Below the pieces are notes generated by a model. It did no database searches. It saw nothing but the letters and a program-made list of their open reading frames with translations, and had not been told where the DNA came from. Of a DNA stretch of 64,000 bases, positions 40,301 through 45,777 are shown piece after piece. The translations under genes and the position numbers were made by a program. Positions within the stretch are counted from its first letter, which is position 1. Each line of letters starts with the position of its first letter. Source of the stretch: a virus; the IMG/VR virus record IMGVR_UViG_3300031841_003798, positions 1 through 64,000 of that record; one strand, 5' to 3'.

Positions 40301-42252
40301 ACTATCCTGCAATTGGTAACCCCTACCACAAAGGGTTTAAAGTGCGAGACAAGTACAAAAATCCTAACTGGAAGGAAGGCGATACCCAACGGCCATTAGA
40401 CCAGTGGAAAAACCCTGCATATGAAAAGCTTTCTGATTTAGAGAAAGAAACTATTTCAGGGCTGCAAAAGGTTATGGGTAAATACTTGCCTCAAGACAGT
40501 CCTTTTATGCAGCAGAACTTAATTCCACAAATTGGAGAGATCAAGGGTAAGTCCTTGAAAGAACATGTTAACCAAGCACTTAAGGTTGAAGGCAAGGAAC
40601 AGCGTCAACGGTTAGATGCTGAGGGTAGGTTTGTTCCTATCAGGAGTGTCGTACCCATCCTTCGTAGGAACAAGAAGGGCGATAAGGTAAATACTAATCT
40701 CCGCGAAAGCATTCCTGAGTTTTTAGATCAGGTCAGTGCGGAGCGTACCAAGAATACGTTGAGTGCTCTTATGCTTGCTACTCGAGATCAACTGGCAGAC
40801 TCAGACTTGGTTACCGGAAAAGGTATTGATGTAGTTGGTTCAGGCAAGCGTACTGAAAAGAAAGAAGCCTTAACTCGTGGTGAGCGTTCGCGTGCTATTC
40901 GTGTGCTCGACCATGCGCTGGAAGGATACTTGGGTCAAGGTTGGACTGACCAAGGTAAGAATGACAAGCGTGTTAAGAAGTTCTTAACCTATACATCGTT
41001 TATGGGTATTGGTCTCAACGTGTCTGCATGGGTAAACAACGTTGCCTATGGTTCACTGCAGCAGCGTCTCGAGACTTTAGGTGGTGCTCAATGGTCTAGA
41101 AAACAAATGCGTCAGGCTCGTCGTAAAGTGCAAGCTGGTTTGTTAGACTTAATTAAAGCTCGCAATAAGAATAGCGTTCCTACTAGTCGTGACGCAGCGC
41201 TGCTAACATTCTTCGATGTTACTATGGACCAACGTGAATTGCCGGACGGTGTTGATACGATCAACAAGCTGTTCGACAAAGCATACTTCGGCCAGACCTA
41301 TGGTGAGATTGTCATGCAAAGCCAGGTAATGCTTGCGCTTATGATGAACACTCAAGTTCGGTTACCTGGAGAGGAAGGTACCATTTCTCTGTATGATGCA
41401 TTAGAGTGGAAAGGCGGTAAAGACATTGTTCTACCTAAAGGCGCAATGATTGTAAAAGCTGACGGGCTTGAGGTTCCGTTGACTCTGCAGGAGTTAGGTG
41501 CGCTTAAGAGCAAGGCTCGCGGTATTCTTCAGCGGATCCACGGTGCATACAACCAAGAAGACATTGGTATGTGGCACCGGAGCACGTTGGGGCAAGTTGT
41601 TTACCAGTTCCGTAAGTGGGTGCCTCAATCCGTTAAACGGCGTTTTGGTAAAGACAGCTTTAATGAGATCCGTGAAGAGCAGGAGGTTGGATACTACCGT
41701 GCTTTGTGGAACGGCGTATTAGCTGGCGCTTTCAAGGACGGTAAGTTTGGTGCATTCTTAGCAGCCTACAATGAAATGTCGGATAAGCCGCATATGCAAG
41801 CAGCTGCGCGTAAGGCTACAATGGAGCTGGGAGCTGCAGTATTCTTGTTTGCCATGACTAATCTACTGGCTTCTTTAGTAGAGCTAGACGATGACGATGA
41901 TGACGAGTTTGCACTCTTAAATGATGAGTACTATAAGGCTAAGCTGTTGTACCATACAGATCGTCTCTACATGGAATTTGCACAATACACGCCAATCGGT
42001 ATTGTCGACTTTGCTAAAAAGTTTGGTAAAGACCCGGCTGCAGCGTGGCGTACAATGATGACTGCAGGCAATGTTGCCGCAGAAGCAACGTATACCGCAT
42101 TTTCTTTTGGAGAGTTACGGACGTTCCAAGGTGGTCGCCACTACGGTGATATCAAGCTGACAAACTATATCGAACGATTGGTCCCTGGTTGGAAGCAATA
42201 CATTCGTATGCGAGATACGGTAGATAGTTACCAGACCTACCGACTGGTTTAA
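28324..42252 (+). CDS. Giant virion protein with crAss-like RNA polymerase and two zincin domains
   Basis: A 4642-residue uninterrupted ORF. The N-terminal 300 residues are Gly/Ala-rich with membrane-active helices (FIPGAAIGKGAAMLGRAAAA). Charged coiled coil covers about 430-750, with an acidic linker near 755-800. A first zincin has HEAFH at 1539-1543 and a downstream ERLAEAF glutamate at about 1600. The polymerase core has VYRIPGEGKNSM at 2770-2781 and DFDVD at 2810-2814, the DxDxD metal-binding loop of two-barrel RNA polymerases. A second zincin has HEFAH at 3478-3482. A membrane segment lies at 4502-4521, followed by six Asp. Crassvirales family knowledge: the polymerase is packaged, ejected and transcribes early genes. 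Proteolytic processing by the zincins is inference. It is far larger than the roughly 2200-residue polymerase protein of phi14:2. Confidence 0.9.
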   Translation: MAENINFDSTPATASDRKAAADFTPQADNLQFEGAPRGYEDTEPLAQVSAAQPALKYAPYTQYFGSLNTRDAAAARGQSAGSKLAGGLYQGVVGEVIGGTLQGLGSFGMFADSEENFLYQLGEGLREHTMDATPIFEREAGKAFAFNDVGWWAKNMPSMLSTLSMFIPGAAIGKGAAMLGRAAAASGRAGRILKGVQAAQKADKTVDKAEAAAALAGKEAALAGRMESQAQTIGTALGMRHAENIREAMDIQQQATTDFIESGMSVEEMKGTEAYRAWKAENGDREPTRYDLAKYVGGAAAKRSYAVNSSNLVFDLAQSAMIFKPFKLRTRGAKATTAEAADAAKKLGDKVVKEAKGNRFSRFADRYGEYIGGMASEGVEEAVNFIGSGEGIAYGEQLRGMENEGFQSRLNDYLNDDHLWESAFFGALGGGLFQAVGGAFGKKQNALLKSYEERIKTQKYFAEKIKKAEEKGDVKEVKKLKNQMITNLAMQAAQQGRVDQLIDQLNDEAYIEELAKTGIGTKEELMEQREQIIETVLTAEKHYRTANQWAIDNGMDAFARGEYLKDSIDQQNLLDYVNKRIEEIEEEGNVQQDERSVMAAKKAVLEDLKKRMQGNKVEQEKFKDQFIALQEEVTKYEEKQGKPIDISAANEATYESQALAVLQQSAKDRLAYMKSDAAIVRYNKLGQETAKKQQKKLEKDLLKNISEMENEEQLEDFIKKSRRNKDTKFKEAAERRLKELREQKKVDKKVKTGKSEDSADTTGEEGSSEDDGTTTETGQTTLEFPEDDDQSGATDEEDAPPSGPTRKPLELEPLPALLQRIQQEGEEARDALLAELKQVRVDLTNEKKRIRRAIDAAKKAGKPTATLEANYKQADEEQGKLTKDYIPALRKMEFKEDKTTVTSDGFKAREEGLDESEAKRRERELLEDGGANVFALDLIRAFLPHLTAGKSLFGLPFDEWRLDSSSANVKDGRLVIADEDVEKYKALQAALQGKAKVRIVETDESFGTESSEEASIFSRKEASRVDKIPRKRIDGKVQYKVKRGKERHYAIEVDLGTKKVIIGYVPQATTALKHAASSLSLLKKEEREAALDLLASDITGDRFAMQTMFAMMHTGDFQALEAVDRIITLRRILDRRDGVPLDIDLRQEGRGSLLRPSVDSTVRLGDLHNINTTIEEHGICIMVSEGQDTYLYNLKTGQREARKPYQDGKKGLDSSEGIDYGKGSFFVPIQASDDVNDIIYVRIGDVPLSRIGNGVIEDVLDTLKDQRLSVEERTDALRAVMAVRPNSKELTETQLANITNNHLKNGAIVTPTRTYFVQGGVAIGVYNNKTGEFIATESEAAGVSTVSDAIGQMNFRGTVRDGAQDYSLENDRIAQLVQEVQSPVAPIIDAHGNFIGYRHPITALEQRNPKLYNPDTRQTQATIQVDMSQLVDESTDVVEPEDKKPKGKKKEESSGGVKKTSGKNPFFMTTEVAAESQLDRQATDKEQKQAEEWLDKNLPHVPFRRVRGLITRGGATAYGIWEQGTVQVSDLAVVGTEFHEAFHAVMDTYLPESRKAKILAEADKKYGNPTSKQLAKLKELYPDATASELQDIYLEERLAEAFREYMLSSGLSMAEKSATARFFAELLELIQAMFTGQFRARQLMQQINKGTFAYKPDARTKNYVKKYMAVPGFSALELKELASVLPLALNETLDQVNQYLAAKQEGQEKANEFLDEYYSDPQAAKLKEKVRQIGDAVAARRTEQPETDGESKPLGKKEIAELVLEAAFEEQGGIETLFFWASVNASDKMKEQMDADIDRIRLNKDALVRDMLNRKGVVSALVDTLEADVITGNTDAQQYGGKSMMEVNPKEKIPASVRNLISRTMAMPTVLSEAVIEAMEQNDPEVLRDAVLKHAAQNTFDQFSQFGLPRMLDFNQVYPYLLHHLSTATNYAEMLQRLEDLGRKGNPDMLLLKAKLEDSRTPELVRNQFFVAFKRAKTDEISVTTRNILIGGRSESVTVTDHNKPFPAEAGLAFHNRQTIQSKLDGMSSSQIDAAIKALRDWGTKYVDKPLTVKERKQLRELLRAVGYTTQTPNALNVALMRLPNNALAQIAQQVATSVDLLQSKVDSNDKRAFNILKTVAANVVPADYQSVTVGYRNGAGTTVYSHMLPCYLTEEVDRLRDKTYRTKVMSQDSRLQPGLAWEVMLRDGQQAEFPVYMRFGHYKGKPYTKLTVAQRALYDIATMYPDGGRKNSDSSYIAIPVPSDADNTMLVRSMWLSLSASKRRKELQHIIDVDQNTSDSRLPQTVEELEQKFKQEGIEYLAKIGKSGRNAIKKIAAERSKKENRTVTSEEIAAEMMAAQFHSNWNTAHWIGGAVEEFDNGSTIQMQKRFKQVLSPGTPSFLNEDSDMFVSITFEEPIKEYADDDPRSKEFGAVKRADAQTYVTLAHYRRVMRAHGKLTPAMDAAITKAENREKLTRGERALLRPYKPFYYGRIERGGVRVGVQIKNSLFPLIPLDTEGTELDKLRDFMETNNIDQAQPVTAHKVGRPSNTVKLWTKDNKWDSESAQDFSASVQTLPMAHYRQQVQINDHMMNSDTIGWGTQVSKIIMGGLLSMDSLTIGGKTMTGQEVVDQLKHKENELVRNQIKEIRKRYFTKEGELDEVAIRKLLQSELGDQAASGLRQLLDDVEHGRASITNPHYKGQIALALISLMQKKHKHLQVPGGTQVQVSDLGRDNGVSGDLEGMRIDPKTGKVLPAQVITSRNFLPKKYRNMSIEEIRKVDPEALQMVVYRIPGEGKNSMAVVEVVEFLENGQDGMIVPADFVAQMGSDFDVDKLYINWKSDRSGKNAEIWNEYFDLMKGVLTDPTVFEQEVRKPQGFELLQELAKKRKATARGRQLKTMDGTIDTYLRGNPYSGLSQLQLWEDNMAGVSLKGIAAKANTFWLNVERFGFEVEFETKAGGITKLDPSNVDLAHRQLTAQGVAAAMDGAKDPVYGYLGLNEKNWEFFHDLYMLGMSLEDAIKIASNPQVVAELNFEGDAYLKTDRTDAQKAEDAEAMEVFEAYKKDWQKVLMPLKMLARVGESKLIDMAQAITPVAAGGPRQAELRTVKHNGAEGDGVQDVPILSAHLELTEAIKEIMGGLQIHYFTMKDATGLEFAAHLRGQTYMSADNYLGAAVGDFKRMGKISTLIEEGATQRPQRKQREEGDYSNWNMQDFISYFATEEGQALLEADPDLARVLQHTRLGKEYKAMPAGTRDQFRLINLLPVGLSDAEVANDFSDSWDALLTDSSKHPIASALGTALVEYEAERSGWRYGSDTFSQHLPHSVVMNLTAVDNDTSGNTARLIEALNPNIPQVFRQKEAEAKRGAVKYVDKNGRTRIYLDRYNAVEEKFERGFVILPNSSQHKGFKGLVSLGAIEQALSANIAETKKKSRSVKSVGTEENYDTRKQHLEGVFASAGIRVKVRKDRSIEGAGEVVWDGETGEIKVHPSRMGGDTVIHEFAHIYVELLGYEHPLVQDAIKELRGTALYQEIKELYPNLNQRDLDLEVLVTAMGRKGDKIFNNAKQENRFQTLIRRIIRAIGKVLGVQQDTAKFLAQNMIAGVGLNAKDVKAFKAEQRISKRVNEAKLQEEIVRELGERTREMRELGMTNAEETQMMNEIIEGRRKIANVNVEASKADVVSSVTDFAEDMLERTNAFLDVGPKYLASSRNVAEMTQSDVDFFNSIRQLKQTLSTLEQAVQNFEETEPGDKVLEFKKLKDRIPQVLRNLRDLEREAVNNKLKAQSANLEIREIEENLFDLAANTELSHYMQDSGAATMWLQGMGEQGPVVLQLLKKQIDRVVEGAAMEVRNDKAEVDRILDNYGDAPIENLLDETGQAFISPIRDAYWEERAEAAAAGIDLRLWEAQNNHMPYTNEYYEWLYSKENQEIRQLTRKLNQLKEIKAKRGLTEEEIIQEEVWKKDLEDLRVSNNRWGKFNEHDVDVEGYTAARAKAKKDGTLEQFDQEHPWVLRGSKYYPAIGNPYHKGFKVRDKYKNPNWKEGDTQRPLDQWKNPAYEKLSDLEKETISGLQKVMGKYLPQDSPFMQQNLIPQIGEIKGKSLKEHVNQALKVEGKEQRQRLDAEGRFVPIRSVVPILRRNKKGDKVNTNLRESIPEFLDQVSAERTKNTLSALMLATRDQLADSDLVTGKGIDVVGSGKRTEKKEALTRGERSRAIRVLDHALEGYLGQGWTDQGKNDKRVKKFLTYTSFMGIGLNVSAWVNNVAYGSLQQRLETLGGAQWSRKQMRQARRKVQAGLLDLIKARNKNSVPTSRDAALLTFFDVTMDQRELPDGVDTINKLFDKAYFGQTYGEIVMQSQVMLALMMNTQVRLPGEEGTISLYDALEWKGGKDIVLPKGAMIVKADGLEVPLTLQELGALKSKARGILQRIHGAYNQEDIGMWHRSTLGQVVYQFRKWVPQSVKRRFGKDSFNEIREEQEVGYYRALWNGVLAGAFKDGKFGAFLAAYNEMSDKPHMQAAARKATMELGAAVFLFAMTNLLASLVELDDDDDDEFALLNDEYYKAKLLYHTDRLYMEFAQYTPIGIVDFAKKFGKDPAAAWRTMMTAGNVAAEATYTAFSFGELRTFQGGRHYGDIKLTNYIERLVPGWKQYIRMRDTVDSYQTYRLV

Positions 42253-42459
42253 TTATCTGCTAGCTTGATTGATTAAGATATCCAAATAATGCTTAGCTTT
42301 AAGGAGATCTTGCATGCCATTCTTGCGCTTGTAACGGGTAACGTACTTAATGATGTTGCCCTCTATAAAGCCAATATCATTCGCTAGAATGTAATCAATA
42401 GGTTGGATGGGGAGATCGTAATGGTCTCCCCCAACTTGCTCAGTCTTCTTCGTTTCCAT
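42253..42459 (-). CDS. DUF3310 family protein
   Basis: A 68-residue protein matching the small phage DUF3310 pattern: HYDLPIQPIDYI, then GFIEGNIIKYVTRYKRKNGM and DLLKAKHYLDILI. This helical family is found beside nucleotide-metabolism or replication genes in many phages; its exact activity is not established as far as I know. It is the last gene of the leftward arm. Its stop codon touches the stop codon of the giant polymerase gene, with no base between. It overlaps the gene upstream by 20 bases. Confidence 0.85.
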   Translation of the reverse strand: METKKTEQVGGDHYDLPIQPIDYILANDIGFIEGNIIKYVTRYKRKNGMQDLLKAKHYLDILINQASR

Positions 42460-42934
42460 ACCAAATCTGGATTTGCGCTAAGTGACTGTAGTCTAAGTTG
42501 ATCATGTTATTGATTCCCTTAGTGCAGTTCTTGTAAGTGCGCATGTTCTTCTCGTGTGCTGCTTTAGCTTGAGCTTCAGACTTAGCAGCATACACAGTTT
42601 TGCCATCTGGTTTGTAAAGCTTGGTCGTTCGGTTAGCCTCTACTTCTTTCGCATAGTCCAGAGTAGCAAGCGAGTTAGCCCGAGCAAGACTCAGATGACC
42701 GTACCTCTCTTCAGCTATAACAGCAATTCGCTTCTGTCTTTGCTTAGCTCGATCTTCTCGAGCCAAGTTCCATAGCTTCCAATAGAGACGTTCGGCATCT
42801 GTGTCTTGCTTCACGACCAACTGATCTAGGGGCACCAGGCAAGCATCACATATTAAATGGTTAACCCTAGATAGTTCAGTATTGTAATCTCCTTTCCAAT
42901 CTACAGTTGCGATAATTTTATCGAACCAGTTCAT
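42440..42934 (-). CDS. Unknown protein in recombination module (164 aa)
   Basis: A 164-residue, helical, basic protein. An N-terminal NHLICDACLVPL segment has a CxxC pair that may bind a metal. The middle is rich in Lys/Arg/Glu/Ala (AREDRAKQRQKRIAVIAEER) and the C-terminus has aromatic residues. It starts two bases after the stop of the exonuclease gene (TGAGATG) and overlaps the DUF3310 gene. It may be an exonuclease partner or annealing factor, as such partners often lie beside phage exonucleases, but no annealing-protein motif is recognisable. Confidence 0.45.
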   Translation of the reverse strand: MNWFDKIIATVDWKGDYNTELSRVNHLICDACLVPLDQLVVKQDTDAERLYWKLWNLAREDRAKQRQKRIAVIAEERYGHLSLARANSLATLDYAKEVEANRTTKLYKPDGKTVYAAKSEAQAKAAHEKNMRTYKNCTKGINNMINLDYSHLAQIQIWYGNEED

Positions 42935-42935
42935 C

Positions 42936-43949
42936 TCAAAGTGTGTAGTCTAATTCTTGATCTGTTTCCATATCATCTACCCATTGATCAGTAGAGAAAT
43001 GGTGTTGCAGTCTATGCAACAAGTTTTCAGCTTCAACCCAACCTTTGCTCCACGTATCTTCTTGTACGTAAAACATGCCAGCACGGTTATCTCCTTTGGT
43101 TTCTACTGCACAGATGATCGGCGTGAGTGCAGTGTAACCTTCAATGTTATTTTGCTCTAGCCAGCGATGTGCTGCTTCCGTGTAAAATGCCATCTGTCGA
43201 GCGTAGTGATACTTCTCGAATGACTCGTGAAACTGCCCGAGAGTTTTTGCTGTAGTCTTTAGATCAATAAGCTGAAACGTCTTGTGTTTATGATTTAAAA
43301 ATAGACGGTCAATCTTCGCCTTAAGAGGAAAGCTGTACTCTCGATCTCGCCAATGCACTTCTAACTCATTGTAGAATACACCATCGTCATTGTCCATCTG
43401 TAAAAACATCAAGTCGTAGATGCGCTCGTTCTTATTCATTGATGCAAGGCATCGTTGCATAAGATCGTACTGATCCTGAGTAATGATAAACTTCTCAGTA
43501 CCTCGAATCATATCCCAGTACTCTGAGCCCTGGGACATAATCTTAGTGATACGTGTTTCTTCCTTCCAGTGTCGCCCATATCCTTGACGATCACATGCTG
43601 CGATTACCGCATAAACATGATCCTCCAACGGGCCAACTTCAACTTTATCTCCTGTAACCGCAGCAGCAAGCTCAACACTGGTATGAATATCAGAGTACAT
43701 ATCCTTAAGGATATCTCTGATCTTATCAGGCGTGTTACTCTTGTCGATTTCATACTCACATAAATGAGGTTCCAATACTGCCAAGTGGAGAAGGTTGCCA
43801 AATTCAAGGCTAGAGGTGCGTAAGCTAGGAGCAGTCTTGTCCCAGTGCGCTTTAAAAGTAGAAGGTGTACCACCCTCTGCAGGATTGATGTGTTTCAGGG
43901 AGCTATTGCTAACCCCCTGAACATCATAGTACGGATCGTGTACTAACAT
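42936..43949 (-). CDS. PD-(D/E)XK exonuclease (RecE/DUF3799-like)
   Basis: The frame is open further upstream, but the ATG at 43949 (TAATG overlap with the previous stop) gives a natural start, MLVHDPYYDVQGVSNSSLK. The product is about 337 residues. The early SNSSLKHINPAEGG and SLEFGNLLHLAVLEP segments are typical of RecE/exodeoxyribonuclease VIII-type phage nucleases. The active-site strand follows in the second half: PLKAKIDRLF, then FQLIDLKTTAKTL (D...DxK), and then the helix YHYARQMAFYTEAAHRWL with the Q-x-x-x-Y motif. Expected role: 5'-3' resection of duplex ends for phage recombination and replication. It is adjacent to SSB-, RusA- and NinB-type genes of the same arm. Confidence 0.8.
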   Translation of the reverse strand: MLVHDPYYDVQGVSNSSLKHINPAEGGTPSTFKAHWDKTAPSLRTSSLEFGNLLHLAVLEPHLCEYEIDKSNTPDKIRDILKDMYSDIHTSVELAAAVTGDKVEVGPLEDHVYAVIAACDRQGYGRHWKEETRITKIMSQGSEYWDMIRGTEKFIITQDQYDLMQRCLASMNKNERIYDLMFLQMDNDDGVFYNELEVHWRDREYSFPLKAKIDRLFLNHKHKTFQLIDLKTTAKTLGQFHESFEKYHYARQMAFYTEAAHRWLEQNNIEGYTALTPIICAVETKGDNRAGMFYVQEDTWSKGWVEAENLLHRLQHHFSTDQWVDDMETDQELDYTL

Positions 43950-44584
43950 TATCTGTTGTGTTTCTTGTAGTTTCGATGATAGACACCATTTAAGTTGTCT
44001 TCTCGAATGCGAGACCAATAGGTAAATTGATCGTCCTTATCGTCTTTGCCTTGCAGCTTAGCTTTAAGCAGTCGCCGGTTATGCAAGCGATCGAATTCAT
44101 CGTACTTAGATAAGTCTAATGCAAAGAATTCTTTGTAGGCCTCCCGGTCAAAAATACTGTCTAAGTATTGAGCACCTGGTACAGTATTGACTAGCAGTGA
44201 AGGAATGTGTCCGCACTCATGAAGCAAGTTGATCAGACCAGCGCGCTCGGGACTATTCTTACGAAGCAGTGCATCTTTCATCTTCTTCATATTGTGGACT
44301 ACAGAAGAATGATCGCGACCATACATCTTACCAATGTCACTATAAGTGTAGCCACCCTTCATCCGTAAGTAGAAGTACATCATCGCTCGTGCCTCAACAA
44401 ACATCATTCGACGATCAGGAGGGTTGCGCAATTCTTCTACTGTAATGCCGTACATCTCGGCAACCACATGTTGTGCAGCTTTATGTTGCATGGCTTTGTT
44501 CTTTGGAGCCCAGCCTGGAATCAGTCGACAAGCAGCGAATGCTTGTTTTTCTGCAGGTAGGCCAGCGTATACGTATGGATTCAT
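43949..44584 (-). CDS. DnaA domain IV-like DNA-binding protein
   Basis: A 211-residue protein. Residues about 35-110 contain a helix set with AEMYGITVEELRN, RAMMYFYLRMKGGYTYSDIG and GRDHSSVVHNMKK. The last closely matches the DnaA signature GRDHxTVxHA, the helix-turn-helix that reads DnaA boxes. The AAA+ ATPase domain of DnaA is absent, so it is a stand-alone binding domain with a C-terminal extension of about 95 residues. Possible roles are origin recognition for the phage, competition with host DnaA or transcription control. It lies behind a terminator that separates it from the rIIB-like gene, so it may have its own promoter. Confidence 0.75.
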   Translation of the reverse strand: MNPYVYAGLPAEKQAFAACRLIPGWAPKNKAMQHKAAQHVVAEMYGITVEELRNPPDRRMMFVEARAMMYFYLRMKGGYTYSDIGKMYGRDHSSVVHNMKKMKDALLRKNSPERAGLINLLHECGHIPSLLVNTVPGAQYLDSIFDREAYKEFFALDLSKYDEFDRLHNRRLLKAKLQGKDDKDDQFTYWSRIREDNLNGVYHRNYKKHNR

Positions 44585-44590
44585 ATCTGT

Positions 44591-44627
44591 AAAATAAAAG
44601 GGGGAGGGATTTTTAGGCCCCTCCCCC
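44591..44627 (-). terminator. Rho-independent terminator after the rIIB-like gene
   Basis: Read on the minus strand: a perfect 9-bp stem GGGGGAGGG / CCCTCCCCC with a 10-base loop, followed by TTTTATTTT. It lies 7 bases after the rIIB-like stop and just before the DnaA-like start at 44584. Confidence 0.85.
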
Positions 44628-44634
44628 TATCGGA

Positions 44635-45777
44635 TTAGACAGTAACCATCAGGCGTTCGGCAATAATCTGTCGGACACCATTAGTTACACCTTCGTCCTC
44701 AGCAATGTGAGTGACTTCTTCGAGCATCTTTTCGAGCTCACGCTCTTCCCACGTTTTGTAGTCGATCTCGAAGTACGGGGTGCGGATCTCCTGACCATCA
44801 GTCAAGTCGAGCATGCCATAGGCATAGTACTCACAGACACGCATTTTCATGTAGCTGTAGTCACCAGGGACTGCAACGACATTCATAGGATTCACCAAGC
44901 AAGCAATATAAGCTGCATTGCTACCACCGTAGTTTTGTACGTACTGCGGGGTACCAATGTGCAAACCACGGCTGCAAGCATGGTTAGGGTTGTTGTCACA
45001 CTCGTTCCGAGGCATGCTAACAGTGCCGCCAAGACGGACGTTAGTAGTACCACTGAAGAAGTCAGTGAACTCCGGAGCTTCAACAAGACCATTGTTCTGC
45101 TCTTCAAACATCTCCTGCAGATTGCCTAAGACATTCTCAGGAGCGATGAAGTTACCGTTGTCATCAGTGATAACATCGGTACGAACTGCTTTGAGGTCAC
45201 CACCGTTAGGGTCTTTAACGGCAGTGTAATCAGCAGGGTTCTCCCCTTCTGCCTTAAGCATCAAGTACTCTTTAGGCACAAAGTTGGTGACAGCACTGTA
45301 GGTATTGTTGGTTTGCTTACAAGCGCGGTAACCAATGAAATACCCATTGTCCGTAATCGGGAAGTCATAGTGATCCATGAACTTAAACAGATCCTTACGG
45401 ACATGCTCGTCAGGGTTCAGGAGCAACAACTTCCAGAAGTTGATGAGAGGCGTAATGCTCTTACCCTCGTCAAGCCGGGTCTTCATACGACCAAGCAGTT
45501 CGTCGGGGATAGCATGAGCCTCGTAGCCCTTAAGGAAGAACCTACCACTCTTACGAGTAAGCAGGTCATCCATAGACAGTTTAATGCCAGTATCAAGGTC
45601 TCCAATGAGGGACTGGACATTTACTTCCGTCGGGTTGACAGAAGTTGCTTTTGCACGCTCGAAGAATCCTGCTGCGTCTGCAGTATTGTCGAATTCTTTC
45701 TGGTACATCTGATCGTTAACGATCGTGTGAACCACGTTGTCGTGGCGTAAAACGTGAACGGTGGCGGAATTAGCCAT
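44635..45777 (-). CDS. rIIB: rIIB-like protein
   Basis: A 380-residue protein. The central region FWKLLLLNPDEHVRKDLFKF, then DFPITDNGYFIGYRACK, and the later CSRGLHIGTPQYV segment are the recognisable rIIB-family sequence (T4 rIIB is about 312 residues). An N-terminal 90-residue part is extra or diverged. In T4 the rIIA/rIIB pair is needed for growth on lambda lysogens and affects lysis timing; the biochemical function is unsettled. It overlaps the rIIA-like gene upstream by 8 bases, the same order as in T4-like phages. Codon use is C-ending rich, suggesting strong expression. Confidence 0.8.
   Translation of the reverse strand: MANSATVHVLRHDNVVHTIVNDQMYQKEFDNTADAAGFFERAKATSVNPTEVNVQSLIGDLDTGIKLSMDDLLTRKSGRFFLKGYEAHAIPDELLGRMKTRLDEGKSITPLINFWKLLLLNPDEHVRKDLFKFMDHYDFPITDNGYFIGYRACKQTNNTYSAVTNFVPKEYLMLKAEGENPADYTAVKDPNGGDLKAVRTDVITDDNGNFIAPENVLGNLQEMFEEQNNGLVEAPEFTDFFSGTTNVRLGGTVSMPRNECDNNPNHACSRGLHIGTPQYVQNYGGSNAAYIACLVNPMNVVAVPGDYSYMKMRVCEYYAYGMLDLTDGQEIRTPYFEIDYKTWEERELEKMLEEVTHIAEDEGVTNGVRQIIAERLMVTV

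Noticed and set aside
45313-45750. 145-residue plus-strand ORF opposite the rIIB-like gene
   Set aside because: Antisense shadow of a strongly codon-biased gene; no start-site context and no recognisable domain.
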